The notes under the pieces: model-generated | Told to the model about the DNA's origin: nothing | Database searches by the model: none | The model's input: the letters and a program-made list of their open reading frames with translations, nothing else | Shown: in pieces, positions 42,949 through 53,432 of the stretch | Position numbering within the stretch: the first letter of the stretch is position 1 | Layout of the letters: every line of letters begins with the position of its first letter | Translations under genes and position numbers: made by a program | Assembly (NCBI RefSeq): GCF_004345785.1 | Contig: NZ_SLXI01000005.1 | Span: 124,001 to 188,000, forward strand | Reading direction: 5' to 3' | DNA: 64,000 nucleotides | Origin: Bisgaardia hudsonensis | GTDB lineage: Bacteria > Pseudomonadota > Gammaproteobacteria > Enterobacterales > Pasteurellaceae

Positions 42949-44403
42949 ATGTCAACAAAAGGCGATATTGGTGTTATCGGATTAGCGGTAATGGGACAGA
43001 ACTTAATTTTAAATATGAACGATAACGGATTTAAAGTTGTCGCTTATAACCGTACCACCTCAAAAGTGGATGAATTTTTGGCGGGTCCTGCAAAAGATAC
43101 TAATATTATTGGAGCTTACTCATTAGAAGAACTTGCTAATAAATTAGAAAAACCGCGTAAAGTAATGTTAATGGTGCGTGCAGGTGAAGTGGTAGATAAA
43201 TTTATTGACTCATTACTACCGCACTTAGAAGAAGGCGATATTATTATTGATGGTGGTAACTCAAACTATCCAGATACTAATCGCCGTGTAAAAGCATTAG
43301 CTGAAAAAGGGATTCGTTTTGTCGGTACTGGCGTATCTGGTGGAGAAGAAGGAGCAAGACACGGACCTTCAATTATGCCGGGTGGAAACGAAGAGGCGTG
43401 GCAATATGTAAAACCAATTTTACAAGCTATTTCCGCAAAAACAGATAAAGGCGAGCCTTGTTGTGATTGGGTTGGAAAAGAAGGATCAGGGCATTTTGTA
43501 AAAATGGTACACAATGGTATCGAATATGGTGATATGCAATTAATCTGTGAAGCTTATCAATTCTTAAAAGATGGTTTAGGGTTAAACTACGATGAAATGC
43601 AAGCTATTTTCCAAGAATGGAAAAAAACGGAACTTGATAGCTATTTAATTGATATTACGACAGATATTCTAGGTCATAAAGATACGGATGGTCAGCCATT
43701 AGTGGAAAAAATCCTTGATACCGCTGGTCAAAAAGGTACAGGTAAATGGACAGGAATTAATGCCTTAGATTTTGGTATTCCATTAACATTAATTACTGAA
43801 TCTGTTTTTGCTCGTTGCGTATCTTCCTTCAAAGATCAACGTGTTGAAGCCTCAAAATTATTCAATAAGACTATTGGAAAAATAGAAGGAGATAAAAAAT
43901 CTTGGATTGAAGCTGTGCGTAAAGCATTACTTGCTTCAAAAATTATCTCTTATGCACAAGGTTTTATGTTAATACGTGAAGCATCAGAAAACTTTGGTTG
44001 GGATATTAACTACGGAGCAACAGCATTATTATGGCGTGAAGGTTGTATTATTCGTAGCCGTTTCTTAGGTAATATTCGTGACGCTTATGAAGCCAATCCT
44101 GATTTGATTTTCTTAGGCTCAGATCCTTATTTCAAAGATATCTTAGAAAATGCATTAGGCGAATGGCGTAAAGTGGTAGCAAAATCTATTGAGGTGGGTA
44201 TTCCAATGCCTTGTATGGCATCTGCAATTACCTTCTTAGATGGTTATACTTCTGAGCGTGTTCCTGCAAACTTATTGCAAGCACAACGTGATTACTTTGG
44301 TGCTCATACTTATGAGCGTACAGATAAACCACGTGGCGAATTTTTCCATACTAACTGGACTGGTCGTGGCGGTAATACGGCATCAACAACTTACGATGTT
44401 TAA
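42949..44403 (+). CDS. gnd: 6-phosphogluconate dehydrogenase, decarboxylating
   Basis: Gnd converts 6-phosphogluconate to ribulose-5-phosphate with NADP+ reduction. The 484-residue protein has GLAVMGQNLILNM, GTGVSGGEEGARHGPS, the active-site Lys in HFVKMVHNGIEYGDMQ, and a C-terminal FHTNWTGRGG. AGGAGAAAAAT precedes the ATG. It is the third enzyme of the zwf-pgl pathway, separated from pgl by the HepT/MntA-type pair. Confidence 0.97.
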   Translation: MSTKGDIGVIGLAVMGQNLILNMNDNGFKVVAYNRTTSKVDEFLAGPAKDTNIIGAYSLEELANKLEKPRKVMLMVRAGEVVDKFIDSLLPHLEEGDIIIDGGNSNYPDTNRRVKALAEKGIRFVGTGVSGGEEGARHGPSIMPGGNEEAWQYVKPILQAISAKTDKGEPCCDWVGKEGSGHFVKMVHNGIEYGDMQLICEAYQFLKDGLGLNYDEMQAIFQEWKKTELDSYLIDITTDILGHKDTDGQPLVEKILDTAGQKGTGKWTGINALDFGIPLTLITESVFARCVSSFKDQRVEASKLFNKTIGKIEGDKKSWIEAVRKALLASKIISYAQGFMLIREASENFGWDINYGATALLWREGCIIRSRFLGNIRDAYEANPDLIFLGSDPYFKDILENALGEWRKVVAKSIEVGIPMPCMASAITFLDGYTSERVPANLLQAQRDYFGAHTYERTDKPRGEFFHTNWTGRGGNTASTTYDV

Positions 44404-44423
44404 TTAGATTTAAATTCATCTAA

Positions 44424-44453
44424 AAAAATGCGGTCAATTTTGACCGCATTTTT
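44424..44453. terminator. Bidirectional terminator between gnd and asd
   Basis: A perfect 13-bp stem AAAAATGCGGTCA / TGACCGCATTTTT with a 4-nt loop lies between convergent genes. It has A and T runs on both sides. Confidence 0.9.
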
Positions 44454-44465
44454 GATATCAATATG

Positions 44466-45581
44466 TTAATTAACAAGCTGTTTTAGAATTCGGCGAACAG
44501 GCTCAGCAGCCCCCCACAATAATTGGTCACCAACAGTGAAAGCAGCAAGATATTCAGGTCCCATTGCAAGTTTCCGCAAACGCCCAACTGGTACAGATAA
44601 TGTGCCTGTTACTTTAGCTGGTGTAAGCTCTCTTAATGTAGTTTCTTTATCATTAGGGATTACTTTTACCCATTCATTATGACTTGCAAGAATTTGTTCA
44701 ATTTCCTCTAATGGTAAATCTTTTTTCAATTTGATGGTAAATGCTTGGCTATGACAACGTAATGCTCCGATACGCACACATAATCCATCAACCGGAATAG
44801 GGTTATCACTTAATCCTAAAATTTTATTTGTTTCAGCATAGCCTTTCCATTCTTCTTTTGTTTGCCCTGTTTCTGGGAGCAATTTATCAATCCAAGGAAT
44901 TAAGCTACCGCCTAATGCTGCACCAAAATTATCTGTTGGAAAATCACTAGCACGCATTCTTGCTGTAACTTTACGTTCAATATCTAAAATAGAAGAAGCA
45001 GGATCAGCAAGTTCCGCTTTAACAGAATCTTCCAATTCACCCATTTGTGAAAGAAGCTCACGCATATTTTTAGCACCAGCACCAGAAGCGGCTTGATAAG
45101 TAGCAACAGAGATCCATTCCACAAGATTTTTTTCAAATAATCCACCTAATGCCATTAACATTAAACTTACAGTACAATTTCCACCTACATAAGTTTTAAT
45201 GCCATTTTTTAAGCCATCAGTAATCACATTTTGATTGACAGGATCCAAAACAATAATAGCGTCTTTTTCCATACGCAACGCCGATGCTGCATCGACCCAA
45301 TAGCCATTCCAACCTGTTGCTTTTAATTTTGGATAGACTTCATTTGTGTAATCGCCGCCTTGACAAGTTACAATAATATCTAACTTTTGTAACTCTTCAA
45401 TATCAAAGGCATTTTTAAGATTACCCGCTTCTTTTCCTGTAAAAACAGGGGCTTTTTGTCCTGCTTGAGAAGTGGTAAAAAAGATAGGATTGATATTTGC
45501 AAAGTCATTTTCTTGAACCATACGATCCATTAATACTGAGCCAACCATTCCACGCCAACCAATAAAACCGACATTTTTCAT
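44466..45581 (-). CDS. asd: Aspartate-semialdehyde dehydrogenase
   Basis: Asd reduces aspartyl phosphate to the semialdehyde used for lysine, diaminopimelate, threonine and methionine. The 371-residue protein has the NADP loop [13 protein letters not shown], the active-site Cys in [10 protein letters not shown] near residue 136, and [15 protein letters not shown] with the conserved His. AAGGAAAAT precedes the ATG. Confidence 0.97.
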   Translation of the reverse strand: MKNVGFIGWRGMVGSVLMDRMVQENDFANINPIFFTTSQAGQKAPVFTGKEAGNLKNAFDIEELQKLDIIVTCQGGDYTNEVYPKLKATGWNGYWVDAASALRMEKDAIIVLDPVNQNVITDGLKNGIKTYVGGNCTVSLMLMALGGLFEKNLVEWISVATYQAASGAGAKNMRELLSQMGELEDSVKAELADPASSILDIERKVTARMRASDFPTDNFGAALGGSLIPWIDKLLPETGQTKEEWKGYAETNKILGLSDNPIPVDGLCVRIGALRCHSQAFTIKLKKDLPLEEIEQILASHNEWVKVIPNDKETTLRELTPAKVTGTLSVPVGRLRKLAMGPEYLAAFTVGDQLLWGAAEPVRRILKQLVN

Positions 45582-45707
45582 TTTAATTTTCCTTAATTTT
45601 TGATGTTGTGTTTTAATAAAATTTAAAGCTTAATTAATTACAGAATCTACAAATAAAATCAAGTATTTTATAAAAAAAATATCGCTTTCGGGAAAGTTAA
45701 AGAAAAA

Positions 45708-46643
45708 TCAATTTTTCTTTTCTAAAATCCTAATATATTTATTAGCAGAAATCCAAGCCGAAACATATCCCATTAATGAACAAACAATCATTAAGAAAAA
45801 GAGTTCACTAATTCTTATTCCTTGCCACTGAAATGTTACTGAGAATAAATCAGTCACATATTGAATAGCATTTTTAAAATAAAGAATAATTGCGGCACTA
45901 AATATACAAGCAAACAGCCCCCCTAAGATGCCGTAAATAATACCAGTATATAGAAACGGTCTTAAAACAAACTGATCGGTAGCACCTAATAATTTAGAAA
46001 CTTCTATATTAGCTCGCTTACTATAAATATCGGCACTAATACTATTACTTATAATAAGAAATACTGATAAAAACATCAAAATAGTACCTAAAATAGTGAT
46101 CTGAGCCACCAGCCAAGAAAGTGCGGTAAATTTTCCAAATAAAGAATTGTCTAAATGAACTTCCTGAATACCTTTAATACTATTTAATTTTCTTCTCAAT
46201 TCATCACGCTTTTCATGTTGATTATAATCAGTGGTTGGTTTAACAGTAACAACTGCAGGTAAGGGATTATCATCTAAAATATCCAATCCATCAGAAAAAC
46301 CAGACCAATTACGAAACTCATTTAAACTTTGTTGGCGAGAAATATAATTCAAACTTTCAACGCCATCTTGATCTCGAATTTTATCTACGACAAGATTAGC
46401 ATCGCTTTCTGATAAATTTTTATGTAAATAAACTGTTATCTCAGCATCTGGATAAAAGGAAAGACTAGTATTATTAATATTTTTCCAAAACAAATAGCCG
46501 ACAGTAGGAATAGTTAGTGATACAGAAATGACAAATACGGTAAGTAATGTTGTATATTTTTTATGAAATAAATCATTTAAAACACTTTTTAAACTATAAA
46601 TAAATTGTACCAAAAATGAAGCATAAACAGGGCGAGAACTCAT
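45708..46643 (-). CDS. ftsX: Cell division protein FtsX
   Basis: FtsX is the membrane part of the FtsEX complex, which activates septal murein hydrolases. The 311-residue protein has four membrane segments (about 35-55, 180-205, 230-260 and 280-300) with a large periplasmic loop after the first, and ends in the family-typical SAWISANKYI. It starts 13 bases after ftsE. Confidence 0.94.
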   Translation of the reverse strand: MSSRPVYASFLVQFIYSLKSVLNDLFHKKYTTLLTVFVISVSLTIPTVGYLFWKNINNTSLSFYPDAEITVYLHKNLSESDANLVVDKIRDQDGVESLNYISRQQSLNEFRNWSGFSDGLDILDDNPLPAVVTVKPTTDYNQHEKRDELRRKLNSIKGIQEVHLDNSLFGKFTALSWLVAQITILGTILMFLSVFLIISNSISADIYSKRANIEVSKLLGATDQFVLRPFLYTGIIYGILGGLFACIFSAAIILYFKNAIQYVTDLFSVTFQWQGIRISELFFLMIVCSLMGYVSAWISANKYIRILEKKN

Positions 46644-46656
46644 AAAATTTCCTTAG

Positions 46657-47307
46657 CTAACGTAAATAACCATTTTCAAGCATAAGACAAGGTTTTGGTT
46701 TTTGTTGAATAATACTAATATTGTGAGTAGCAATTAAAACAGTCATACCAAATTGATTAAAACTTTCAAAAAGACTAAATATATCTAATGAGAGCGCATC
46801 ATCTAGATTTCCCGTTGGTTCATCCGCAAGTAACAACTGTGGTTTATGTACAATCGCTCTTGCTATATCAACACGTTGCTGTTCTCCCCCTGAAAGATAG
46901 CTTGGAAGATGTTTAGCTCGCTCTCTCAACCCTACTCGTTCCAAAGCAGCTAACGCCCTAACATCTGCTTCTTTTGGATGTATTCCAGCAATAATCAAAG
47001 GTAAAGCAACATTTTCTATAATAGATTTATCTGGAAGTAATCGGTAATCTTGATGAACCATACCAATTTGGCGTCGTAAAAAAGGAATTTCATATCTTGA
47101 TAACCGAGTAATATCATGCCCATTAAACCAAATCCGCCCACCGTTCGCTCTTTCCATTCCCATAATGAGCTTTAATAAGGTACTTTTACCAGCGCCTGAA
47201 TGACCAATTAAATACGTCATACTTCCAACGGGCAAATGAAAATTTAATCCTTGTAATGCTGGCTTACCACCAAGATATGCCTTACTAACATTCTCAAAAC
47301 GTATCAT
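46657..47307 (-). CDS. ftsE: Cell division ATP-binding protein FtsE
   Basis: FtsE is the ATPase of FtsEX. The 216-residue protein has Walker A GHSGAGKSTL, the ABC signature LSGGEQQR and Walker B LLLADEPTGNLD, with the H-loop IATHN. It is the usual partner of ftsX, but mnmA lies upstream where ftsY is found in E. coli and, as I recall, H. influenzae. Confidence 0.95.
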   Translation of the reverse strand: MIRFENVSKAYLGGKPALQGLNFHLPVGSMTYLIGHSGAGKSTLLKLIMGMERANGGRIWFNGHDITRLSRYEIPFLRRQIGMVHQDYRLLPDKSIIENVALPLIIAGIHPKEADVRALAALERVGLRERAKHLPSYLSGGEQQRVDIARAIVHKPQLLLADEPTGNLDDALSLDIFSLFESFNQFGMTVLIATHNISIIQQKPKPCLMLENGYLR

Positions 47308-47345
47308 CTTTTAATTTACTCTTTATCCATAGTAAACAAAATTAA

Positions 47346-48497
47346 TTACTTAATTTGTTTTTCAATAATTCCACCACCAAGGCATACATCGTCTAAATAA
47401 AAAACGGCAGACTGTCCAGGCGTAACAGCAATTTGTGGTTCATCAAACCGCACTTCAATGCAATCATTATTAATTGGTATAACTTCACAAGGAATATCAG
47501 TTTGTCGATAACGCGTTTTTACTGTACAACGAAAAGGCGATAGAATAACTTTACGATCTACCCAATGTAATTGTTGAGCAATTAAACCGGATGATAATAA
47601 TGCGGAATTATCTAATCCTTGTGCAACTACAAGCACATTATTTATCAGATCTTTTTCAACTACATACCACGCATTCTCATCTTTACCTTTTACGCCACCA
47701 ATACCAAGCCCTTTACGCTGTCCTAAAGTATGATACATTAAACCTTGATGGCGACCGATAACTTCACCTTCGGTTGTTTTAATATCACCCGGTTGAGCGG
47801 GTAAAAAACGAGCAAGAAAATCTTTAAATTTACGCTCACCAATAAAACAAATACCTGTGGAATCTTTTTTCTTCGCTGTTGCTAACCCAAGATCTTCTGC
47901 TATCGATCGGACAACCGATTTTTCAATATTACCAACAGGAAATAAACTTTGTGCGACTTGCTCTTTACTTAACGTATAAAGAAAATAGCTTTGATCTTTA
48001 TTATTATCTAAACCTCTAAGCAATTGGGTTTCGTTATTAATATCTCGACGACGAACATAATGCCCCGTTGCAATATAATCAGCCCCTAAATCTTCTGCGG
48101 CATATTCTAAGAAAGCTTTAAACTTAATTTCTTTATTACACAAAATATCAGGATTTGGCGTACGCCCAGCTTTATATTCTGCAAGAAAAAGTTCAAATAC
48201 ATTATCCCAATATTCTGCTGCAAAATTAATTTTATGTAGCTTGATATTAAGCTTATCACACACCGCTTGTGCATCAGCTAAGTCAACTGCTGCTGTGCAA
48301 TAATCGGTATCATCATCTTCTTCCCAATTCTTCATAAAAAGCCCTTCTACTTGATAGCCTTGTTGCTGAAGAATAAAGGCAGAAACTGATGAATCAACAC
48401 CACCAGACATACCACAAATCACTTTTTTTTGTGAATTTGCTAGTAATTGTTCTTCTGTCAATTCAGGAAAATATTGTTTATAAGTTTTTGAAATCAT
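47346..48497 (-). CDS. mnmA: tRNA-specific 2-thiouridylase
   Basis: MnmA adds sulfur to U34 of Lys, Glu and Gln tRNAs. The 383-residue protein has the PP-loop [11 protein letters not shown] near residue 30, the first catalytic Cys in [13 protein letters not shown], and the second in [12 protein letters not shown]. It is read toward ftsE with 38 bases between. One exact USS is in the gene (47447) and another lies just before it (48521). Confidence 0.96.
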   Translation of the reverse strand: MISKTYKQYFPELTEEQLLANSQKKVICGMSGGVDSSVSAFILQQQGYQVEGLFMKNWEEDDDTDYCTAAVDLADAQAVCDKLNIKLHKINFAAEYWDNVFELFLAEYKAGRTPNPDILCNKEIKFKAFLEYAAEDLGADYIATGHYVRRRDINNETQLLRGLDNNKDQSYFLYTLSKEQVAQSLFPVGNIEKSVVRSIAEDLGLATAKKKDSTGICFIGERKFKDFLARFLPAQPGDIKTTEGEVIGRHQGLMYHTLGQRKGLGIGGVKGKDENAWYVVEKDLINNVLVVAQGLDNSALLSSGLIAQQLHWVDRKVILSPFRCTVKTRYRQTDIPCEVIPINNDCIEVRFDEPQIAVTPGQSAVFYLDDVCLGGGIIEKQIK

Positions 48498-48555
48498 TAT
48501 TATCTACTATACTATTAATAAAGTGCGGTCATTTTTTACAACGTTTTATCGTAAA

Positions 48556-48684
48556 TTACTTTTTAGATTTTTCAATCGCAGTCTTTCAAGCAATTCCCCA
48601 GTTATCCATATTTACCTCGTCAGTTACAACAACGGTAATTTCCGGATTTTTATTAAGAACACGAGCCAATAATTTGGTAAGTCC
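48556..48684 (-). pseudogene. Decayed gene remnant between mnmA and nqrM
   Basis: Read on the minus strand, this stretch encodes about 42 codons (GLTKLLARVLNKNPEITVVV, TDEVNMDNWGIA, stop, KTAIEKSKK, stop) with one in-frame TGA. The residues look like ordinary protein, and a possible upstream continuation (RAYPKDL) is readable in another frame. There is no start codon or ribosome site in a sensible place. I read it as the C-terminal end of a gene broken by a stop and perhaps a frameshift. I do not recognise the family. Confidence 0.45.
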
Positions 48685-48760
48685 TTAGGATAAGCTCTAC
48701 GTTCTATTTTTGTGCAGAAGCTTCTAAACTATTAGTCAATTTAATATGACATAAAGCATT

Positions 48761-49015
48761 TTATTTCACTTCATAAAAATCAGATTTTTTCTGAGTAAAC
48801 TTTTCTTCAAACTCTTTCTGAGCTTTTTCATCGCCCACATCAAGCTTAGCTTGTAAATTATCACAAGGTACTTCACAATCGCACATTTTCTCCATACCTA
48901 ATGCGGAGATTCCTCCACAACTTCCTGTAATTGACTTTCTCTTAATAATGTAGCCAAGAGACATACCCAAAATGACTAATATAAAAAGTCCAAATGTGAT
49001 TAAAAATAACTGCAT
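48761..49015 (-). CDS. nqrM: Na+-NQR maturation protein NqrM
   Basis: The 84-residue protein has one N-terminal membrane helix and a short tail with Cys residues (TGSCGG; KMCDCEVPCDN), as in the NqrM (DUF539) family. NqrM is required for building the iron centre between NqrD and NqrE. AAGGATATAATT precedes the ATG. It follows apbE by 10 bases. Confidence 0.92.
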   Translation of the reverse strand: MQLFLITFGLFILVILGMSLGYIIKRKSITGSCGGISALGMEKMCDCEVPCDNLQAKLDVGDEKAQKEFEEKFTQKKSDFYEVK

Positions 49016-49025
49016 AATTATATCC

Positions 49026-50090
49026 TTAGTTAATTTCTGTTAATTTTTTAAAGGCGGACGACATTTTAGCTTCAAACCCTTTATCTGTTTTAATAATCAA
49101 ATAAACTGCCAAATTATTTTTTTCAGCGACTTCTAATGCTCTATCTTCACCTAAAACAAATAATCCTGTTGATAACCCATCTGCTGTCATAGAAGAAGAG
49201 GACAACACCGTTATTGATGCCAAATGATGTTGAATTGGTCTTCCTGTTTTTGGATCAATCTCATGAGAAAAACGCTGACCATTATCTTCAAAATAATTTC
49301 GATAATCTCCTGATGTCGCCATTGCAAAATTATCTAAACCAATTACTTTATCAACCGCTCGAGAACCATCAAAAGTAGGTTTTTCAATAGCAATTTGCCA
49401 AAATTTATTTTCTTGATTTTTACCTTTCGCACGAATCTCACCGCCTATTTCAACAAGATAATCATTTGATCCTATTTTTTCTAAATAATCCGCCACTTGA
49501 TCAACACCAAAACCTTTTGCAATAGACGAAAGATCAACATAAAGTTCTGGTACACTTTTCTGTAAGTAATTCTTTTCATCATGATTGATAACTTTTAGCT
49601 TATCAATACCAACCCAAGCACGTCGTTCATTAATTTGTATCTCGGTTGGTTCCTTTTCAATTCTTTTTTCTGGACCAAATCCCCATAAATTCACCAAAGG
49701 TCCAACGGTGACATCTAATGCGCCTTCAGTAATTTTATTAAGGCGAACCGCCTCTGCTACAACTTTGCTTAAATCTTTTGATACTTCTATTGGTGTATCA
49801 ATCTGTTTATTCTTATTAAATAAGCTGAGTTCCGATGTAGCAATATAAGTAGACATTTTTTGATTCACGTCTTTTAAAATTATTTCAATTTGCTTATGAA
49901 CATCTTCTGATGATAACTTAATTTGTTTACTACCAATATATTTAACATGGTAAGTGGTACCCATTGTCTTGCCACTTAGTCCAACAACCTCTCGACTATG
50001 AAAAGTGTTAAATAAAAAAATACTTACTAATCCAACAAATACTATTATTCCTAAAAAAAGGGCTTTTAATTTTCTGTTTATTCTTTCCAT
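49026..50090 (-). CDS. apbE: FAD:protein FMN transferase
   Basis: ApbE covalently attaches FMN to Thr residues of NqrB and NqrC in the periplasm. The 354-residue protein has GKTMGTTYHVKY, DLSSIAKGFGVDQVA, VEIGGEIRAKG, and SHEIDPKTGRP. Residues 8-28 form a membrane anchor; I see no lipobox Cys, though most homologues are lipoproteins. It lies after nqrF, separated by a hairpin. A USS (50091) directly abuts its start. Confidence 0.93.
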   Translation of the reverse strand: MERINRKLKALFLGIIVFVGLVSIFLFNTFHSREVVGLSGKTMGTTYHVKYIGSKQIKLSSEDVHKQIEIILKDVNQKMSTYIATSELSLFNKNKQIDTPIEVSKDLSKVVAEAVRLNKITEGALDVTVGPLVNLWGFGPEKRIEKEPTEIQINERRAWVGIDKLKVINHDEKNYLQKSVPELYVDLSSIAKGFGVDQVADYLEKIGSNDYLVEIGGEIRAKGKNQENKFWQIAIEKPTFDGSRAVDKVIGLDNFAMATSGDYRNYFEDNGQRFSHEIDPKTGRPIQHHLASITVLSSSSMTADGLSTGLFVLGEDRALEVAEKNNLAVYLIIKTDKGFEAKMSSAFKKLTEIN

Positions 50091-50147
50091 AAGTGCGGTA
50101 TCTTTTTTACAATTTTTTATAAATTTATCGCTTCTATAAAGGGTTAA

Positions 50148-50175
50148 AGCGGTCAGAAAACTGACCGCTCTTTTT
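50148..50175 (-). terminator. Hairpin between nqrF and apbE
   Basis: A perfect 9-bp stem AGCGGTCAG / CTGACCGCT has an AAAA loop on the plus strand. The T-run is on the plus side, so on the minus strand it may only weaken read-through from the nqr operon into apbE-nqrM. Confidence 0.5.
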
Positions 50176-50193
50176 TATACTACCTTGAAGATA

Positions 50194-51417
50194 TCAACCA
50201 CCGAAATCATCTAGTAAGATGTTTTCATCTTCAACACCAAGATCTTTTAACATCTTGATAACTGAAGCATTCATTATTGGCGGTCCACACATATAGTATT
50301 CACAATCTTCTGGAGCCTCATGATTTTTCAAATAATTTTCATAAAGGACATTGTGAATGAATCCTGTGTATCCATCCCAATTATCATCTGGTTGCGGATC
50401 TGAAAGTGCGACGTGCCATTCAAAGTTTTCATTTTCTTTAGCTAGCATATCGAAATCTTCTACATAGAACATTTCACGTACAGAACGAGCCCCGTACCAG
50501 AATGTCATTTTACGTTTAGATTTTAAACGTTTTAATTGGTCAAAGATATGTGAACGCATTGGTGCCATACCTGCTCCACCACCGATAAAGACCATTTCGG
50601 CATCAGTATCTTTAGCGAAAAATTCACCAAATGGACCTGAAATAGTGACTTTATCACCCGGTTTTAATGACCAAATATAAGACGACATTTGACCTGGTGG
50701 TACATCTGGATTACGCGGAGGAGGCGTTGCAATACGTACGTTTAACATAATAATACCCTTTTCTTCTGGATAAGAAGCCATAGAGTAAGCACGAATGATA
50801 TGCTCATCAACTTTAGATACATAACGCCATAAATCAAATTTATCCCAATCCTCATGATATTCTTTTGGAATATCAAAATCTTTATAATTTACTGTATGAG
50901 GATCTGCTTCAATTTGAATATATCCACCTGCACGGAATGGTACGTCTTCACCATCAGGAATGGCTAATTTCAATTCCTTAATGAAGGTTGCTTTATTATC
51001 ATTAGAGATAACCGTACAATTCCATTTTTTTACACCGAATACTTCTTCAGGCAATTCAACTTTCATATTACTTTTCACGTTAACTTGGCAAGATAAACGA
51101 TAACCTTCCTTCGCCTCACGTTTAGAAATATGAGAAAGTTCTGTTGGTAGAATATCTCCACCACCTTCAGTAACTTTTACGATACATTGTCCGCAAGAGC
51201 CACCGCCACCACAAGCAGAAGATACGAAGATACCTTTACTTGCTAATGCACCTAATAATTTACCACCAGCAGGTAATGTAATTGCCTTGCTAGCATCATT
51301 ATTAATATCAATAGTAATGTCACCCGAATTTACCAATTTAGATTTAGCAAATAAAATAATTATTGCTAAAGCTAAAACGATTACGGTAAACATTGCTATA
51401 CCAAGAGCTATTTCCAT
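50194..51417 (-). CDS. nqrF: Na+-NQR subunit F
   Basis: NqrF takes electrons from NADH into the sodium-pumping NADH:quinone reductase. The 407-residue protein has an N-terminal membrane helix, a 2Fe-2S ferredoxin domain ([10 protein letters not shown] near residue 70, final Cys in RLSCQV near 111), and an FAD/NADH domain ([30 protein letters not shown]). It is the last of six nqr genes in order A-F. Confidence 0.97.
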   Translation of the reverse strand: MEIALGIAMFTVIVLALAIIILFAKSKLVNSGDITIDINNDASKAITLPAGGKLLGALASKGIFVSSACGGGGSCGQCIVKVTEGGGDILPTELSHISKREAKEGYRLSCQVNVKSNMKVELPEEVFGVKKWNCTVISNDNKATFIKELKLAIPDGEDVPFRAGGYIQIEADPHTVNYKDFDIPKEYHEDWDKFDLWRYVSKVDEHIIRAYSMASYPEEKGIIMLNVRIATPPPRNPDVPPGQMSSYIWSLKPGDKVTISGPFGEFFAKDTDAEMVFIGGGAGMAPMRSHIFDQLKRLKSKRKMTFWYGARSVREMFYVEDFDMLAKENENFEWHVALSDPQPDDNWDGYTGFIHNVLYENYLKNHEAPEDCEYYMCGPPIMNASVIKMLKDLGVEDENILLDDFGG

Positions 51418-51432
51418 TTAAGTATCCCCTTA

Positions 51433-52029
51433 TTACAACTGAATGCCTGAAAATGACATAAAGCCAAGTGCCATTAGACCTACTGTGATAAATGTAATAC
51501 CTAAACCACGAAGACCTGCTGGAATATCTGCATATTTCATTTTTTCAGTTAAACCTGCTAGAGCAACAATTGCTAACATCCAACCTGTACCTGCACCAAC
51601 GCCATACACAACTGATTCAGTAAAGTTATAATCACGTTGAACCATGAAAGACACCCCACCAAAAATCGCACAGTTTACAGTAATTAATGGTAAGAAAATT
51701 CCTAATGCGTTATAAAGTGCAGGGAAATATTTATCTAATACCATTTCAAGAATCTGAACTAAAGCAGCAATAACACCGATGAAAGTAATGAAGTTTAAGA
51801 AACTTAAATCAACACCTGCAGCTAAAGCACCATCTTTTAGGATTAAAGAATAAACAAGTTGGTTTACAGGTACTGAAATACCTAAAACAACGATTACGGC
51901 AATACCAAGACCAAATGCAGTAGATACTTTTTTAGAAACAGCTAAAAATGTACACATTCCTAAAAAGAATGAAAGAGCCATATTTTCGATAAATATTGAT
52001 TTAACGAAAAGGCTAATATAATGTTCCAT
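51433..52029 (-). CDS. nqrE: Na+-NQR subunit E
   Basis: The 198-residue integral membrane protein with six helices pairs with NqrD and carries one half of the intramembrane iron centre. Signature segments are [14 protein letters not shown] and [12 protein letters not shown], with a Cys in each half. It starts 3 bases after nqrD. Confidence 0.96.
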   Translation of the reverse strand: MEHYISLFVKSIFIENMALSFFLGMCTFLAVSKKVSTAFGLGIAVIVVLGISVPVNQLVYSLILKDGALAAGVDLSFLNFITFIGVIAALVQILEMVLDKYFPALYNALGIFLPLITVNCAIFGGVSFMVQRDYNFTESVVYGVGAGTGWMLAIVALAGLTEKMKYADIPAGLRGLGITFITVGLMALGFMSFSGIQL

Positions 52030-52032
52030 AAA

Positions 52033-52656
52033 TTATTTCTCCACCTGTTCTGGTTTGAAGGTTCTTATTCCCCAAATAACAAAACCAATAATAAAGAATG
52101 CACTTGGAGCAAGAAGGAATAAACCATTTGTTTGATACCAACCACCATCTTGGATAGTTTGGAAAATAGTCATACCAAATAATTTACCTGATCCAATTAA
52201 CTCACGAATAAATGCAACAGTTAAAAGAATTGCACCATAACCCAATCCATTACCAATACCATCAACAAAACTTTCTAATGGTTCAGATTTCATTGCAAAT
52301 GCTTCTGCTCGTCCCATAACAATACAGTTTGTAATAATTAGTCCCACAAAAACTGAAAGTTGTTTTGATAAGCCATAAGCATAAGCTCGTAAAATTTGGT
52401 CAACTAGAATTACTAATGAAGCAATAATAGCCATTTGTACAATAATACGAATACTATTTGGAATATAGTTACGAATAATCGAAATAAATAAGTTAGATAA
52501 TGCAACAACAAAAGTTACCGCAATAGTCATTACTATTGCTGTCTCAAGTTTCGTTGTTACCGCCAACGCAGAACAAATACCTAAAATTTGTAATGCTATC
52601 GGGTTATTATCAACTACCGGTGATAATAATAACTTTTTGATATTTGAATTAGCCAT
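52033..52656 (-). CDS. nqrD: Na+-NQR subunit D
   Basis: The 207-residue membrane protein is homologous to NqrE and inserted as its inverted partner. [16 protein letters not shown] and [16 protein letters not shown] carry the Cys residues of the iron centre. Its ATG overlaps the nqrC stop by one base, which suggests coupled translation. Confidence 0.96.
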   Translation of the reverse strand: MANSNIKKLLLSPVVDNNPIALQILGICSALAVTTKLETAIVMTIAVTFVVALSNLFISIIRNYIPNSIRIIVQMAIIASLVILVDQILRAYAYGLSKQLSVFVGLIITNCIVMGRAEAFAMKSEPLESFVDGIGNGLGYGAILLTVAFIRELIGSGKLFGMTIFQTIQDGGWYQTNGLFLLAPSAFFIIGFVIWGIRTFKPEQVEK

Positions 52657-53432
52657 TAGTTAGCCCCCGCTTTAAGTTTTGCTAAATATGGACCAAAACC
52701 ATTAGCTCCAAACCAATAATTAAAGGTACCTTGAACACCATTAGATGTTAAAGTCGCACCTGAAAGGCTATCAATACCATGTTCAGTATCAATAGAAGCA
52801 CCTTTACCTACACGAATAGCAGCTTCACCTTGCTCATTAAGTAATTTTTTACCTACAAAATTAGCTTGCCATTTAGGGTTTTCGATTTCACCACCTAATC
52901 CCGGTGTTTCACCATGCTCATAATAAGTAATACCTTTAAGAGTATTACCGTCCGGCTCAACAGAAACAAAACCATACATTACAGACCATAAACCTGTTCC
53001 ATAAATAGGTAGAACAATCTGTTCAACCGATCCAGATTTATCTTTTACCAAATAAACTTCTGCAAGTTTAGCTCTTTCACGCAAGCCAGCTTTATCCTGT
53101 TCTGGTGCGATTTTTTGATTTTGTTTAGGATCTTTTGCTGCCACTTTAGCATCAAAATTTGCTGGACAGTCTGCATAATCACCTGTTGCTAATTCAACAC
53201 AACGAGCTTCAATATTTTGTTTAAAAATATCTTTAACTTGACTGTTTTTAGTCCCTTCAGCTAATAATCCTGCAACACTCAAAATATTTTTTTGTTTATC
53301 AAGTTGCTTTTGCTCTTCTTGCGTTGGTTTTAATAAAACTGCTGAACCAGCAACAATGATAGAACAAGCTAAACTTAATAGAACAACAACTGAAATTGTT
53401 CCACCAATACTATCTTTATTAAATTTAGCCAT
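52656..53432 (-). CDS. nqrC: Na+-NQR subunit C
   Basis: The 258-residue protein has one N-terminal membrane helix and a periplasmic FMN domain. The FMN attachment motif is in [14 protein letters not shown] (Thr of SGAT, about residue 226), the target of ApbE. Its start overlaps the nqrB end by 8 bases. Confidence 0.96.
   Translation of the reverse strand: MAKFNKDSIGGTISVVVLLSLACSIIVAGSAVLLKPTQEEQKQLDKQKNILSVAGLLAEGTKNSQVKDIFKQNIEARCVELATGDYADCPANFDAKVAAKDPKQNQKIAPEQDKAGLRERAKLAEVYLVKDKSGSVEQIVLPIYGTGLWSVMYGFVSVEPDGNTLKGITYYEHGETPGLGGEIENPKWQANFVGKKLLNEQGEAAIRVGKGASIDTEHGIDSLSGATLTSNGVQGTFNYWFGANGFGPYLAKLKAGAN

Noticed and set aside
48389..48688. A 99-codon plus-strand frame overlapping the mnmA start and the spacer
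   Set aside because: It runs across the antisense of mnmA into the spacer and gives low-complexity, unrelated protein; the minus-strand reading of the spacer is more protein-like.
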